From positions 62,001-126,000 of the forward strand of contig NZ_FXWM01000002.1 in the NCBI RefSeq assembly GCF_900177675.1: 64,000 nt of DNA, given 5' to 3'. This document shows positions 34,470 to 43,545 of the stretch, piece by piece (within the stretch, counting starts at the first letter, position 1; each line of letters begins with the position of its first letter). The stretch is from Bacillus sp. OV166 (lineage in GTDB: Bacteria > Bacillota > Bacilli > Bacillales > Cytobacillaceae). Under the pieces are notes generated by a model that saw nothing but the letters and a program-made list of their open reading frames with translations, was not told the DNA's origin and did not search any database. The position numbers were made by a program, and so were the translations under genes.

Positions 34470-35255
34470 ATGCACACGATAAATATGATGAGTTATGCTG
34501 ATTTTGATTTTGGGATTAACGGAAACAAGGTTTTTTTGGAAGACATATTCCCTGGATTCAATGAGCACGATCGTATTGGAGTTGTTGTACGGCAAGCTGG
34601 TGGAGGCATGGGTGCAAGTGCCCTGCTCATGTCAGCGTTAACACGTTTTTACGATTTTCATCGTCCTAAGCTAGGAGACGAGCCTGGTAAACTGCGAATC
34701 TACCCCGAGAATTTTGTCTTCCATGTAGGAAAATTACACATGAACCATTCTTGGATGGATGTATGGCCACCACACAAGGAGGTTGTCGTCGAAGATGACC
34801 CAGAGCAAATATTGGAGGCGATTAATGATCGCGGTATAACACGTCTGCTGGTCGAGGACATTTCAGCTTTATCTGCCACATTCTTGAGAGAGACAATTAG
34901 TAGTGCTCAACACCGAATTATCAGTACCTTGGCGTATTCGCCTACCGGACTTGTCAAACATGCCGACGTCACAATCATGAGTTGCTCAGCTGCAGAAGAT
35001 AATGTCCTTGACTCTCTAAATAGGTCGGAAGAGTTGTCTGAAGAAGTAAAAGAAAAATTACGTAAGGGCCGCCATCATCTTTATATCGACGGTCGTATAA
35101 CAGAGACTTATCGCCGGATTGAACTATCCGATGCCCTTCAAATGCTCACTCATACTACTGAACAGGGGGCTTCTACACGAAGCTATATGGGTATTCTAGG
35201 TAATAACCCAATCTATACAACTAGTATTCAATCACTTGAAAAAATGAACAGTTAA
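34470..35255 (+). CDS. protein of unknown function, 261 residues
   Basis: GGGAAGGAGCTAGCAAGCG precedes the ATG. Soluble; contains GVVVRQAGGGMGASALLMSA (about residues 37-56), a glycine-rich stretch, then VFHVGKLHMNHSWMDVWPPH (about 87-106), rich in His/Trp/Met, and a region DRGITRLLVEDISALSATFL. I do not recognise the family. Base use is somewhat richer in GC than the neighbours. Between a cupin and a transporter, it may be an enzyme for a compound moved by that transporter; speculation. Confidence 0.55.
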   Translation: MHTINMMSYADFDFGINGNKVFLEDIFPGFNEHDRIGVVVRQAGGGMGASALLMSALTRFYDFHRPKLGDEPGKLRIYPENFVFHVGKLHMNHSWMDVWPPHKEVVVEDDPEQILEAINDRGITRLLVEDISALSATFLRETISSAQHRIISTLAYSPTGLVKHADVTIMSCSAAEDNVLDSLNRSEELSEEVKEKLRKGRHHLYIDGRITETYRRIELSDALQMLTHTTEQGASTRSYMGILGNNPIYTTSIQSLEKMNS

Positions 35256-35328
35256 ACTTAAATCTTTCTAATGCATTTTGTGTTAGGTATATGAATGATA
35301 TTAGTAATTTGAAAAGGGGTAGATTAAA

Positions 35329-36342
35329 ATGCATGCAACAAATATTTCAGAGGCTAGAAAAGGAGTTGCAGTGGGAGTTACCTCATCGATCGCTTGGGGC
35401 ATAAATACAGTCATAATTGGGGTAATATTATCGAAAGCACCTTTTATTGATACAAAAGAAGCCATTGTATTAGCTCCATTTATAAGCTCCTTCACTCATG
35501 ACCTTTTCTCCTCTCTTTGGATGATTTTATTAATGGCTGTAAAAGGTAAAATTATTGAAGTGCTAAAATATATGAAAACAAGAAACGGATTGATTATCGC
35601 ACTAGCAGCTTTATTCGGCGGTCCCGTTGGGATGACGTGCTATTTACTTGGTATCAATTATATAGGTGCAACCTATACCGCAAGTATTAGTTCATTGTTT
35701 CCTGGAATAGGAGCCCTGCTTGCTTTCATATTTTTAAAGGAAAGAATAGGCCCTAGAACTTGGCTTGGTATTGTTTTAAGTATAACCGGGGTCATTATAT
35801 TAAGCTATATGCCATCTGCTGGAAGCTCTAATCACCACTTTTTACTTGGAGTATTGCTTGCTTTAGGTTCAGCTATAGGATGGGGACTAGAAGGAGTAAT
35901 CTGCGCTTGGGGAATGAAGGATGATGATGCTGATCCTGAAATTGCAGTTGTCATTAGACAAACAGCTTCTGCACTTGCATATGCTTTAATAGTCATACCA
36001 ATTATTCATGGATACTCATTAACCTTTCAAGTCATAACATCTGGCGCAGTATGGTTGTTCCTTATAGCTGCTTTTCTAGGAGCCGCCAATTACGTATTAT
36101 ACTACAGAGCCATTCATTTAATCGGTGCTGCAAGAGGTACAGCACTTAACAATACGTATGCCGCTTGGGCAATCGCCATTAGTGTAGTCGTATTCAATAC
36201 ACCAGTCAGCTTCCAGTTAATTATTGGTACAGTTATCGTAATAGTAGGTTCGTTCTTTGTATCAGGAAATCTTAAAGAGTTAGTTCACATATCCGGTGAT
36301 TTTGACAATAAAGATTTAGAAGAATCAAAAATAACAGGGTAA
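35329..36342 (+). CDS. DMT-superfamily (EamA) transporter
   Basis: 337 residues with about ten hydrophobic helices in two EamA repeats. The first repeat ends at YTASISSLFPGIGALLAFIF followed by ERIGPRTWLGIVLSITGVI (about residues 120-160), the hallmark of the EamA half. The second ends ARGTALNNTYAAWAIAISVV (about 265-285). The C-terminus is short and acidic. The substrate is unknown; family members export or import amino acids, nucleosides and small metabolites. It is convergent with the mtl genes, with the terminator between them now split by an IS element. Confidence 0.85.
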   Translation: MHATNISEARKGVAVGVTSSIAWGINTVIIGVILSKAPFIDTKEAIVLAPFISSFTHDLFSSLWMILLMAVKGKIIEVLKYMKTRNGLIIALAALFGGPVGMTCYLLGINYIGATYTASISSLFPGIGALLAFIFLKERIGPRTWLGIVLSITGVIILSYMPSAGSSNHHFLLGVLLALGSAIGWGLEGVICAWGMKDDDADPEIAVVIRQTASALAYALIVIPIIHGYSLTFQVITSGAVWLFLIAAFLGAANYVLYYRAIHLIGAARGTALNNTYAAWAIAISVVVFNTPVSFQLIIGTVIVIVGSFFVSGNLKELVHISGDFDNKDLEESKITG

Positions 36343-36414
36343 TTTGAAACCCCTACGGGTAAAGCCGGAAGGTATCATGCAACCCAAAATTGCTAAATTT
36401 ATATTTTGGAAACA

Positions 36415-36430
36415 AAAAGCCGATATTCCT
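36415..36430. terminator. left arm of a terminator interrupted by an IS element
   Basis: AAAAGCCGATATTCCT (36415-36430) is complementary, except for one base, to AGGAAAATCGGCTTTT at 37937-37952. Without the IS the two would form a 16 bp stem with loop TTGCATT, a bidirectional terminator between convergent transcription units. Confidence 0.8.
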
Positions 36431-36553
36431 TTGCATGAACTATAACCCGAATAATGGACACTTTATAAAAAGTCCCTTATTCGGGTTTTTCTGTGTCCAT
36501 TTCACAAAAACCCGTTTATAATCAAACTCAATGATGTGAGCGGAGGACATATA

Positions 36554-36982
36554 ATGAGTAAAATTATTTTTAATGAAATTCAAATGAAACTACTAGAACA
36601 GAATCCAAATGTACAACACGTATCGGATCGTTCTATCGCATATAAGCCTGAATTTAAGGTAGAAGCAATTAAAGAAAATTCAAATGGTAAAGGACCTGCC
36701 CAAATTTTTATTGAACATGGATTTGACTTAGAAATGATTGGGTCTGATAAACCTAGTGAATGTTTAAAACGCTGGAGGAAAACATTTGAGCAGTTTGGGG
36801 AGGATGGTTTCTTCACAGAAAGGCGTGGAAAAGCAAGCACTGGTAGACCCTCTTCAAAGCCTCTTTCAGTTGAGGATAACTTAAAGAAAGCTGAAGCACG
36901 AATTAAATTCCTAGAAGCGGAGCTTGAATTCTTAAAAAAGTTAGACGAACTAGAAAGGCAGGCGAAGAAGAAGAAAAAGTAA
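36554..36982 (+). CDS. IS3-family OrfA (transposase DNA-binding subunit)
   Basis: 142 residues from ATG at 36554 (GGAGG upstream). Helix-turn-helix region YKPEFKVEAIKENSNGKGPA then RWRKTFEQFGEDGF, and a C-terminal leucine-zipper-like helix (NLKKAEARIKFLEAELEFLK) for multimerisation. The -1 frame stays open through the poly-purine end (AAGAAGAAGAAAAAG) into OrfB, reading EKVTVSEKYM, so a frameshifted OrfAB fusion transposase is likely. Confidence 0.88.
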   Translation: MSKIIFNEIQMKLLEQNPNVQHVSDRSIAYKPEFKVEAIKENSNGKGPAQIFIEHGFDLEMIGSDKPSECLKRWRKTFEQFGEDGFFTERRGKASTGRPSSKPLSVEDNLKKAEARIKFLEAELEFLKKLDELERQAKKKKK

Positions 36983-36999
36983 CCGTTTCAGAGAAGTAT

Positions 37000-37884
37000 A
37001 TGCTTATCGAACAAACTATTAGAAAGTTTGGGCTTATACATATGGTGAAATTCCTCTGTAAGAAGGCAGAGGTAAGCAGAAGTGGATATTATGCTTGGGT
37101 AAAGGCTGAAAGCATGCGGTCTGATCGAGAAGAGAATGATTGGAATGATTATGAGTTAATCAAGGAAATATTTGATAAGAAAAAGGGTTTCGCTGGAGCA
37201 CTTACTATCAAAATGATTTTAGAGAATGACTATTTTGTGGAAATGAATCACAAAAAAATCCGACGGATTATGAGGAAGTTTAATTTAGTGGCAAAGGTTC
37301 GCCAAATTAATCCTTACAAAAAAATGGCTAAAGCTACCCAAGAACATAAGACTCTCTCTAACCTATTAAATCGAGAATTTGACCAAGGTGAGCCTGGAAA
37401 AGTATTGCTAACGGATATTACTTATGTGTACTATGGAGCAGCGCAACCGGCTTATTTGTCTTGTGTAAAGGACTCCTCGACAAGGGAAATTGTTGCTTAT
37501 CATTTGTCCAGAACATTAAAGATGGATCTTGTTTATTGTACATTGGATAAACTCTCTGTAGCACTTGGTGATCTAGTTCATCCGGAAGCTATGATTCACT
37601 CAGACCAGGGATTCCATTACACGCATCCAGAATTTCAAAAAAGAGTGAAAAAGCTAAAGCTTACTCAGTCTATGTCCCGTAAGGGAAATTGTTGGGATAA
37701 CGCCCCAATGGAATCATTCTTTGGTCATTTAAAGGATGAAGTAGATTATTCTTCATGTCAGAGCTTTGAGGAATTACAGGGATTGATAGGAACCTATATT
37801 GAGGAGTACAACACCAACAGATATCAATGGAGCCTAAATAAAATGACTCCGGCACAATACCGGAGTCACTTATTAGCAGCTTAA
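37000..37884 (+). CDS. IS3-family OrfB (DDE transposase)
   Basis: 294 residues; expressed either from the ATG at 37000 or by -1 frameshift from OrfA. The integrase core carries the DDE triad: Asp in LLTDITYVYYG (about residue 135), Asp in IHSDQGFHYTHPEFQ (about 201) and Glu in DNAPMESFFGHLKDE (about 237). The N-terminal HTH_21-type region is SGYYAWVKAES. Standard length and ending (MTPAQYRSHLLAA). Confidence 0.92.
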   Translation: MLIEQTIRKFGLIHMVKFLCKKAEVSRSGYYAWVKAESMRSDREENDWNDYELIKEIFDKKKGFAGALTIKMILENDYFVEMNHKKIRRIMRKFNLVAKVRQINPYKKMAKATQEHKTLSNLLNREFDQGEPGKVLLTDITYVYYGAAQPAYLSCVKDSSTREIVAYHLSRTLKMDLVYCTLDKLSVALGDLVHPEAMIHSDQGFHYTHPEFQKRVKKLKLTQSMSRKGNCWDNAPMESFFGHLKDEVDYSSCQSFEELQGLIGTYIEEYNTNRYQWSLNKMTPAQYRSHLLAA

Positions 37885-37936
37885 AATATTCGGTCTTTTT
37901 TTAGACTGTCCATTTTATGGGTCACAGTTCAGCATT

Positions 37937-37952
37937 AGGAAAATCGGCTTTT
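37937..37952. terminator. right arm of the interrupted terminator
   Basis: AGGAAAATCGGCTTTT, partner of 36415-36430. Separation by 1.5 kb of IS DNA should abolish terminator function. Confidence 0.8.
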
Positions 37953-37971
37953 ATATTCAGAAACTGTATTA

Positions 37972-39438
37972 TCATATATTTTCCTCTTCCCCTAATGGAG
38001 AGCATACAAAATTGTTTAATCGCTCCACCAGTTCATCATAACCTTTCATATCGGTGAAGGATTTAAGCGGGTAGCAAGCATTATTAGGAACCGTTTTTTG
38101 GATAACTGAAAGGAACCTCTGGTGACAAATGATGAAGTCGGCATACTCCGGAATTTCACTAATAGATGAGTTTTCTACTTTTATAGTAAGATTTGCTTGT
38201 TCGAGCTTCTTTCTTAATATTGAGGCTCCTGCTGCACTAGAACCCATCCCTGCCTCACATACAAAAATGATGTTTTTAACGTTTTTTATATTGATTAGTG
38301 CTGAAACATTTTCTTTCTCTGCTCTTTCTTTATTAATTGGTAGGAGAGTAATATTCTCCGCCATTTCTTTTTTACCTCGTTTTTTATACTTCTCTAAACT
38401 GTAAAAATTTTTAAATTCATGGTTTTCCTTTAAAGTAGGAGAATCCGATACCTGTTTTAATAGAAACATACTACAAAAAAGGGATGCAATAGCTGAAAGT
38501 AATACACCCAAAAAAATGGTTAATATATCTTCTTTTGGTGCCAAACCAACAAGTAAGAAGATACTGCCCGGAGATGGGATGGCTGCAAGACCGACATTAA
38601 ACAATTGAAATGTAAACGTTCCAACCATCCCCCCTAAAATGAGCGAGATAATAAGAAGGGGGTTCATTAGAACATACGGGAAATAAACCTCATGTATTCC
38701 CCCTAAAAAATGAATAAAGGTTGCTAGTTTAATACCCTGTCTTTGTTCATCTTTCATTTTAAACCAATAGGCAAGAAGAACACCTAACCCAGGACCTGGA
38801 TTTGCTTCTAATAAGAAAAAAATTGATTTCCCCAGCTCTTTCGCCTGTTGGATCCCTAGTGGTCCTAAAATACCGAAATTGATAATATTATTAAAAAATA
38901 AAACCTTTCCTGGTTCAATAATTGTTGCTGTTAATGGAAGCCAGCCAGATTTAATAATTGTTTCCAATATCTTTGTTAGCCATTCCACTATAGTAGTAAA
39001 CATTTGTCCAACATAAAAGAAACATAAAATCGTAAATACAGTAGCAATCACCGAAGCTAGTACATTACCAATCAGTAATTCATAACCAGCACCAGGTAAA
39101 TTCTTTTTAACCACATTATCAAGCTTTTTTATCACCCAACCTGTACATGGCCCGATAATCATTGCACCTAGAATAGCTGGTGTAGAACTTGATAGTGTTA
39201 ATCCATAAGTCACGATAGAGGCTACAACAGCTCCCCGTTGCCCTCCTATTAATCTACCACCAGTATAGCCTAATAAAATAGGTAAAAGTATGTTATAAAT
39301 AGGATTCAATAAAAGTAAAATCCTATCATTATACCACCATCCATATATTCCAAAGATTCCATCAATGATTCCAGCTGTTAAAATGACAGCAATATTTTGG
39401 TAAACGATTGCGCTCAACAATTGGGCTAGTTTCTTCAT
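37972..39438 (-). CDS. mtlA: mannitol-type PTS enzyme IICB
   Basis: 488 residues. The N-terminal two thirds form the membrane IIC domain (many helices; conserved FHFLGGIHEVYFPYVLMNP region near 245, where the Glu and His bind sugar in mannitol permeases). A linker leads to the IIB domain near residues 395-480: IIFVCEAGMGSSAAGASILR, with the phosphorylated Cys in VCEAGMGSS. No IIA is fused; a IIA-like domain is in the adjacent regulator. It transports and phosphorylates a hexitol, mannitol most likely. It overlaps the mtlR stop by ATGA. No mtlF or mtlD is in the window. Confidence 0.85.
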   Translation of the reverse strand: MKKLAQLLSAIVYQNIAVILTAGIIDGIFGIYGWWYNDRILLLLNPIYNILLPILLGYTGGRLIGGQRGAVVASIVTYGLTLSSSTPAILGAMIIGPCTGWVIKKLDNVVKKNLPGAGYELLIGNVLASVIATVFTILCFFYVGQMFTTIVEWLTKILETIIKSGWLPLTATIIEPGKVLFFNNIINFGILGPLGIQQAKELGKSIFFLLEANPGPGLGVLLAYWFKMKDEQRQGIKLATFIHFLGGIHEVYFPYVLMNPLLIISLILGGMVGTFTFQLFNVGLAAIPSPGSIFLLVGLAPKEDILTIFLGVLLSAIASLFCSMFLLKQVSDSPTLKENHEFKNFYSLEKYKKRGKKEMAENITLLPINKERAEKENVSALINIKNVKNIIFVCEAGMGSSAAGASILRKKLEQANLTIKVENSSISEIPEYADFIICHQRFLSVIQKTVPNNACYPLKSFTDMKGYDELVERLNNFVCSPLGEEENI

Positions 39439-41582
39439 TTACCTTGAATCTCCTTTAAGGAACGTGTGGCTTTCATTTCGTATGCCTTCGATAATACAAC
39501 CTCCAAAGAACTTTTCACGACATCAGCCGTAGATCCAACTAAAACATTAACAAATGATTCCTCTATTAACATAGAACTAATTTCACTTATCATTTCAATA
39601 TGCTCTTTTGGAGCTTCCTTAGGTACCGCCAAGAAGAGTATCGAATTAATAGACTGTTGCTCTTCATCATCAAAAGGCCATAAAAGAGGTTCCTTCAACC
39701 GAAAAACGGCAACAAGTAAGTTTTTTACTCCTTCAGACTTAGCATGGACCATCGCTAAACTACCTATTACAAACCCTCCTTGCTGTTCACGTTTTTCAAG
39801 GTCTTTAGAAAGTTCAATATAATCACTTATTTCTTCGACATTCTTTATTGCATTAAGAATACTAGAGATAATAGGAGGTCGAACATTCACATCATTATAT
39901 ATTTTTAGATTGCGCAAAATTTGAATCATCCCTTCCCCATATCTTGCAAGGGACATGACGGAAGGGGATTTTCCCGTAATATCTTGTACTTTTTTTTGAA
40001 GGGGTTTCGGTATATTAACTTTTGATAGTGCATTTTGAATTCTTGAACGATCTTTTTGATTGAGAAAAGGGCTTACAATGACGACATTTTTATTTTTTAC
40101 AAATGGAAGATTAATCGTTGAAATCAAGATATCAACGTCCACCTTTTCCTGTAGCCATCCTTCAAGCTGATTCATCGAGACAACTGCTTCTACTATAATA
40201 TTTGGCATTTTAGTACGTAGCCTTGAAGCTAGATAGGTGGATGTTCCAAGTCCACTAGAACACACAACAATGGCTTTATACTCTTTCTTAGAAGCATCTT
40301 TCTTTCGAATAAGAGCAGCTCCAATGTGCATCGCCAAATAACCAATCTCATCGTTTGGAATACGGCAACCGGTTTTATTTGTTAAAAGCTCACACGATTT
40401 CTTACAGGCAGAAAATATTTCTGGGTACTTTTCTTTAATTTTCTCAAGCATCGGATTATGTATTTGAAGACCGTGTTTTAAACGGGTAAAAGCAGGAGCA
40501 AAGTGGGATACCAACCCTTCAAGGAGGAGTTCATCACCTTCGAATGATTCTTCTAGATAATATTCCATTGCACGAATAAAGCTTTGTGTCAATTCAATCC
40601 AAGTAAATTCTTCTTTTTCATAGTTAATCATTTCCTTTCCAGTAGAAAGGCGGGTCCCAGCTAAATGTAGAACAATATAATTCACTTCAATTTTAGGAAT
40701 CGAAATTGAAAGAACGGTTTCAAGGCGTTCGACAATTCTTTCCGCAAGTGAGTAGATTATGATATCAAATTTATAATCCTGAGATAAATCGGGTGTTTCA
40801 ATAACATCTCCGTTTTTTATTCTCTCGACCGCAAGCATTAGATGCACGATTAAATTTACATAGTTACGGTCAGTTAATTCGATAGTTGTTTGCTCTTTTA
40901 AGACTTGACGAACAACCCGCTCAACATCCAAGATTTTATCAGGTTCAACAAACCGTAGTATTCGGTTTCGAATCACCATGCTCAATTCGACCTGAATCTC
41001 TTCCTCTTCCGTTTCTGTACTTCTATGGAAAAGTTCGAGCCATTCTTCAAACGTTATATCCTTATGGTGCAATCGTGATAACATCGTCCTCCGTTGCTTT
41101 TCCTGCCCATCAATATATACTCCAATTCCTGGTGTCCGAATAAGTTTAATCCCTCCCTTTTCAAGCCACATCCTCACTTTGTCCATATCAGAGCTAACGG
41201 TCGTTTCCGTAACACCGTACTTTTTACTAAACACATATTGCTTAATCGGTTCCTTTGAAAGCAATAAATCATAAGTAATGCCATCCTGCCGCTCTTCTGG
41301 GGAGTATGCAAACAATTCTTTTGCTTGTTCTATGTGTTCTTTTAACTGTTCCTTCCCATCTGATGATCCTTTCAACTCAAAACCATCTCCAATTTTTTTC
41401 TCTATTTTTAATCCATAGATATCTAAAATGGATTTGAGAGCTTTGATTTCTCTTTGTATTGTTCTCGTACTTAACTTAAACATTTCAGATATTTCTTTAT
41501 AAGAAACGGGTTTGTTAGTTATCAGGAGTGTTCTTAATAGCTCTTTTTTGCGGGAATCTATAACAGGAAATTGTATCTTCAT
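39435..41582 (-). CDS. mtlR: MtlR-type PTS-regulated transcription activator
   Basis: 715 residues. Order: N-terminal HTH (KPVSYKEISEMFKLSTRTIQ, about 20-39), a second HTH (YVFSKKYGVTETTVSSDMDK), two PTS regulation domains with conserved His pairs (LMLAVERI.. and LVSHFAPAFTRLKHG), a Gat-type IIB domain with Cys in IVVCSSGLGTSTYLASRL (about 425), and a C-terminal Mtl-type IIA domain with His in IGSLAMVHAKSEGV (about 612). This matches B. subtilis MtlR, controlled by phosphorylation. Upstream of mtlA in one operon. TTTGTCTCCTTCC (minus strand GGAAGGAGACAAA) is its ribosome binding site. Confidence 0.85.
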   Translation of the reverse strand: MKIQFPVIDSRKKELLRTLLITNKPVSYKEISEMFKLSTRTIQREIKALKSILDIYGLKIEKKIGDGFELKGSSDGKEQLKEHIEQAKELFAYSPEERQDGITYDLLLSKEPIKQYVFSKKYGVTETTVSSDMDKVRMWLEKGGIKLIRTPGIGVYIDGQEKQRRTMLSRLHHKDITFEEWLELFHRSTETEEEEIQVELSMVIRNRILRFVEPDKILDVERVVRQVLKEQTTIELTDRNYVNLIVHLMLAVERIKNGDVIETPDLSQDYKFDIIIYSLAERIVERLETVLSISIPKIEVNYIVLHLAGTRLSTGKEMINYEKEEFTWIELTQSFIRAMEYYLEESFEGDELLLEGLVSHFAPAFTRLKHGLQIHNPMLEKIKEKYPEIFSACKKSCELLTNKTGCRIPNDEIGYLAMHIGAALIRKKDASKKEYKAIVVCSSGLGTSTYLASRLRTKMPNIIVEAVVSMNQLEGWLQEKVDVDILISTINLPFVKNKNVVIVSPFLNQKDRSRIQNALSKVNIPKPLQKKVQDITGKSPSVMSLARYGEGMIQILRNLKIYNDVNVRPPIISSILNAIKNVEEISDYIELSKDLEKREQQGGFVIGSLAMVHAKSEGVKNLLVAVFRLKEPLLWPFDDEEQQSINSILFLAVPKEAPKEHIEMISEISSMLIEESFVNVLVGSTADVVKSSLEVVLSKAYEMKATRSLKEIQGK

Positions 41583-41841
41583 TTTGTTTGTCTCCTTCCA
41601 AGTTAAGCATTACATGTTAAAAATTTGTGGTTCTGTTGATAATATTTTTCGTTCCTAGTTGCTTTTTACTTTTTGGCAATTCTATTAACTGTAACAAGGG
41701 AATTTGTATTCCAGTAGGTATTTTCAATCAGCTTGTAAAAATAAAGGTATCCATTTTGTTATCACCCAAAAATTCAGATGATTATAGGTTAGACGGAAAA
41801 TTACAAAAACTCCAGATGGTCTTCGATTGATTATTTACACC

Positions 41842-42861
41842 TTAATTATTTAGATTTGACTTTACTTTTTCACTTACATCTCTCGGAACCCAAGTGTTCC
41901 ATACCCCTTCATAATTTTTTAGGAACCATACTGCCGTTTCACGCGGAGTTGCATTATGTTTCTTCATATAAACTAAAAAGTCAGTTGTAATTGCACTACT
42001 TGTAGAGTAGTTACTTAGAAACTTAAAAACTTCTGGTACTTGTTCCTTTAGTTTATTATGAACAGCAATAGTTAATCTTTGTGAAGGGAACTCTGTACGA
42101 TACCCATCTAACCAATCTTTTTCATTATATGGTTCATCTTTTAATTCAGTAATATCATATAATCCTGCAATCCATGATGGTTTCCATTGGTAGCCTACCC
42201 ATGGCTTCCCATCCTCATATGCACGAATAAATGATGCATTTAATACCGCTTGAGATTCCGGTCCAAAATAATTAAAAGTCTCGAATAAATTATACTTTTT
42301 CATTTTTTCTTGGAAGACTTTATCGGCATTCCATAATGGAATTGCACCATAAATACGTCCTCTATTAGGCTCATCTGGATCTTTAAATAGATTCCAATAT
42401 TTTGGTAAATCGTGAATTGATTTCAAATTAGGAGCCAACGGTTTTATACCTCGCTTTGGATCCCCTTTAATAACATAAGTTGGAACAAAGAGGCCTTGCC
42501 GTGTATCATCTAAGTTTACAGAAGCTTCTATAATATCGCCGTTTTCAATTGCTGATTTATATTGTTTTGGGTAGCTTCTAGTCCAAATCTCCATATAAAC
42601 ATCCAAAATACCAGTACTTATCGCAAAAAGTGAAGCTGTTTCCGAACCTGGAAGTACTTCTGTTTTATAACCATAACCTGTTTCTATAATAATTCTTGCG
42701 ATCTCGTTGTGCACCCTAATACTATCCCAACCCGGATCAGCAAATTTAATTGTCCCGATGGCTCTGGTAGGTATTCTAGAAGCACCAGAATTTATGCTTC
42801 CTAACATGACAGTCGATGATATAAGAGTCACTGTAAGAATTAAGCTAAAAAACCTTTTCAT
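41842..42861 (-). CDS. OpuAC-type substrate-binding protein (betaine/choline class)
   Basis: 339 residues from ATG at 42861, preceded by GAGGGGAAATTACA; an upstream in-frame start at 42906 is less likely. A signal peptide is clear (MKRFFSLILTVTLISSTVML), but no lipobox cysteine follows, unlike most Gram-positive binding proteins. The mature part has IKFADPGWDSIRVHNEIARI, GSETASLFAISTGILDVYME and W residues (WTRSYP, VGYQWKPSW) typical of quaternary-amine-binding OpuAC folds, whose Trp cage holds the ammonium group. No ABC permease or ATPase is nearby. It may bind methylated amines or betaines. Confidence 0.75.
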   Translation of the reverse strand: MKRFFSLILTVTLISSTVMLGSINSGASRIPTRAIGTIKFADPGWDSIRVHNEIARIIIETGYGYKTEVLPGSETASLFAISTGILDVYMEIWTRSYPKQYKSAIENGDIIEASVNLDDTRQGLFVPTYVIKGDPKRGIKPLAPNLKSIHDLPKYWNLFKDPDEPNRGRIYGAIPLWNADKVFQEKMKKYNLFETFNYFGPESQAVLNASFIRAYEDGKPWVGYQWKPSWIAGLYDITELKDEPYNEKDWLDGYRTEFPSQRLTIAVHNKLKEQVPEVFKFLSNYSTSSAITTDFLVYMKKHNATPRETAVWFLKNYEGVWNTWVPRDVSEKVKSNLNN

Positions 42862-42968
42862 TGTAATTTCCCCTCTACCTATAAAGGTCTTCATGTTCCG
42901 GGACAAAAAAGTTCTTTACAGAACAATGAGACAGGGCGTTATCTTATTCCTTGTGTCGAACCTGATAA

Positions 42969-42982
42969 TGGTAGCGCTTTCA
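42969..42982. promoter_or_regulatory. cre-like site upstream of the binding-protein gene
   Basis: On the minus strand TGAAAGCGCTACCA matches the CcpA operator consensus TGWAANCGNTNWCA at 13 of 14 positions, 108 bp upstream of the OpuAC-like start. Confidence 0.55.
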
Positions 42983-43545
42983 AGTAAAGAAGGAAAAAGC
43001 TTTACTTTTGGATTGAGTAGCTTCAGAAAACATGGATACTCCATATAAGAGTTCCACACCAGAATAGTAAAAGTAGCAATTTATATTCCTTAAAAAGCAA
43101 TCTATTTACTTAAGGACCAACTAACTCAAAGCATTGAAAATGTATACGATGCAGACGATGTTCAATTTGAAAAATGGCTGTCGAATAGAGAGCTGATAGA
43201 AGCCCAGTCTGAAAAAGGGGAATATATATTACTAAAAATACATCTTAAGAAGATAGTTTTTACTACGTTTAAACCATAGAACCCTCTAGGTGTGCATTTC
43301 ATGCCCAAAAAACAATTTCGATACAGAAAATGTTCTGGAAAAGGAGCTAGTTGTTAAAAGAAAAACCTCAAATTAAGTAAAGCCAGGATCATTGACAACA
43401 TCACTAAATTATTGAAGAATCCTATTTTTATTTGAAGAATGGATTTGTTTATGGGGATTTCCTAACAATTGTAAATTTTTCGCTTGGTACTTTTTCTTCT
43501 AAAATCAATTAGTATATTAATATAGAAGATTTTTGCTCAGAATCT
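42983..43545. other. intergenic region with a decayed coding fragment
   Basis: From about 43122 to 43281 a frame without a start reads LTQSIENVYDADDVQFEKWL, then SNRELIEAQSEKGEYILLKI, and stops. Codon-like composition suggests the tail of a lost gene; no family recognised. The rest shows nothing. Confidence 0.35.

Larger units (their letters stand above)
36436..37931 (+). mobile_element. complete IS3-family insertion sequence, 1496 bp
   Basis: Imperfect terminal inverted repeats: left TGAACTATAACCCGAATAAT and GGACA, right (reverse complement) TGAACTGTGACCCATAAAAT and GGACA. GCA is duplicated on both sides (36433-36435 and 37932-37934), a 3 bp target duplication. Two overlapping reading frames encode the transposase in IS3 fashion. 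Both ends and both frames look intact, so it may be recent and active. Confidence 0.9.

Noticed and set aside
37670..37855. Minus-strand frame within the IS3 transposase
   Set aside because: Shadow of OrfB on the opposite strand.
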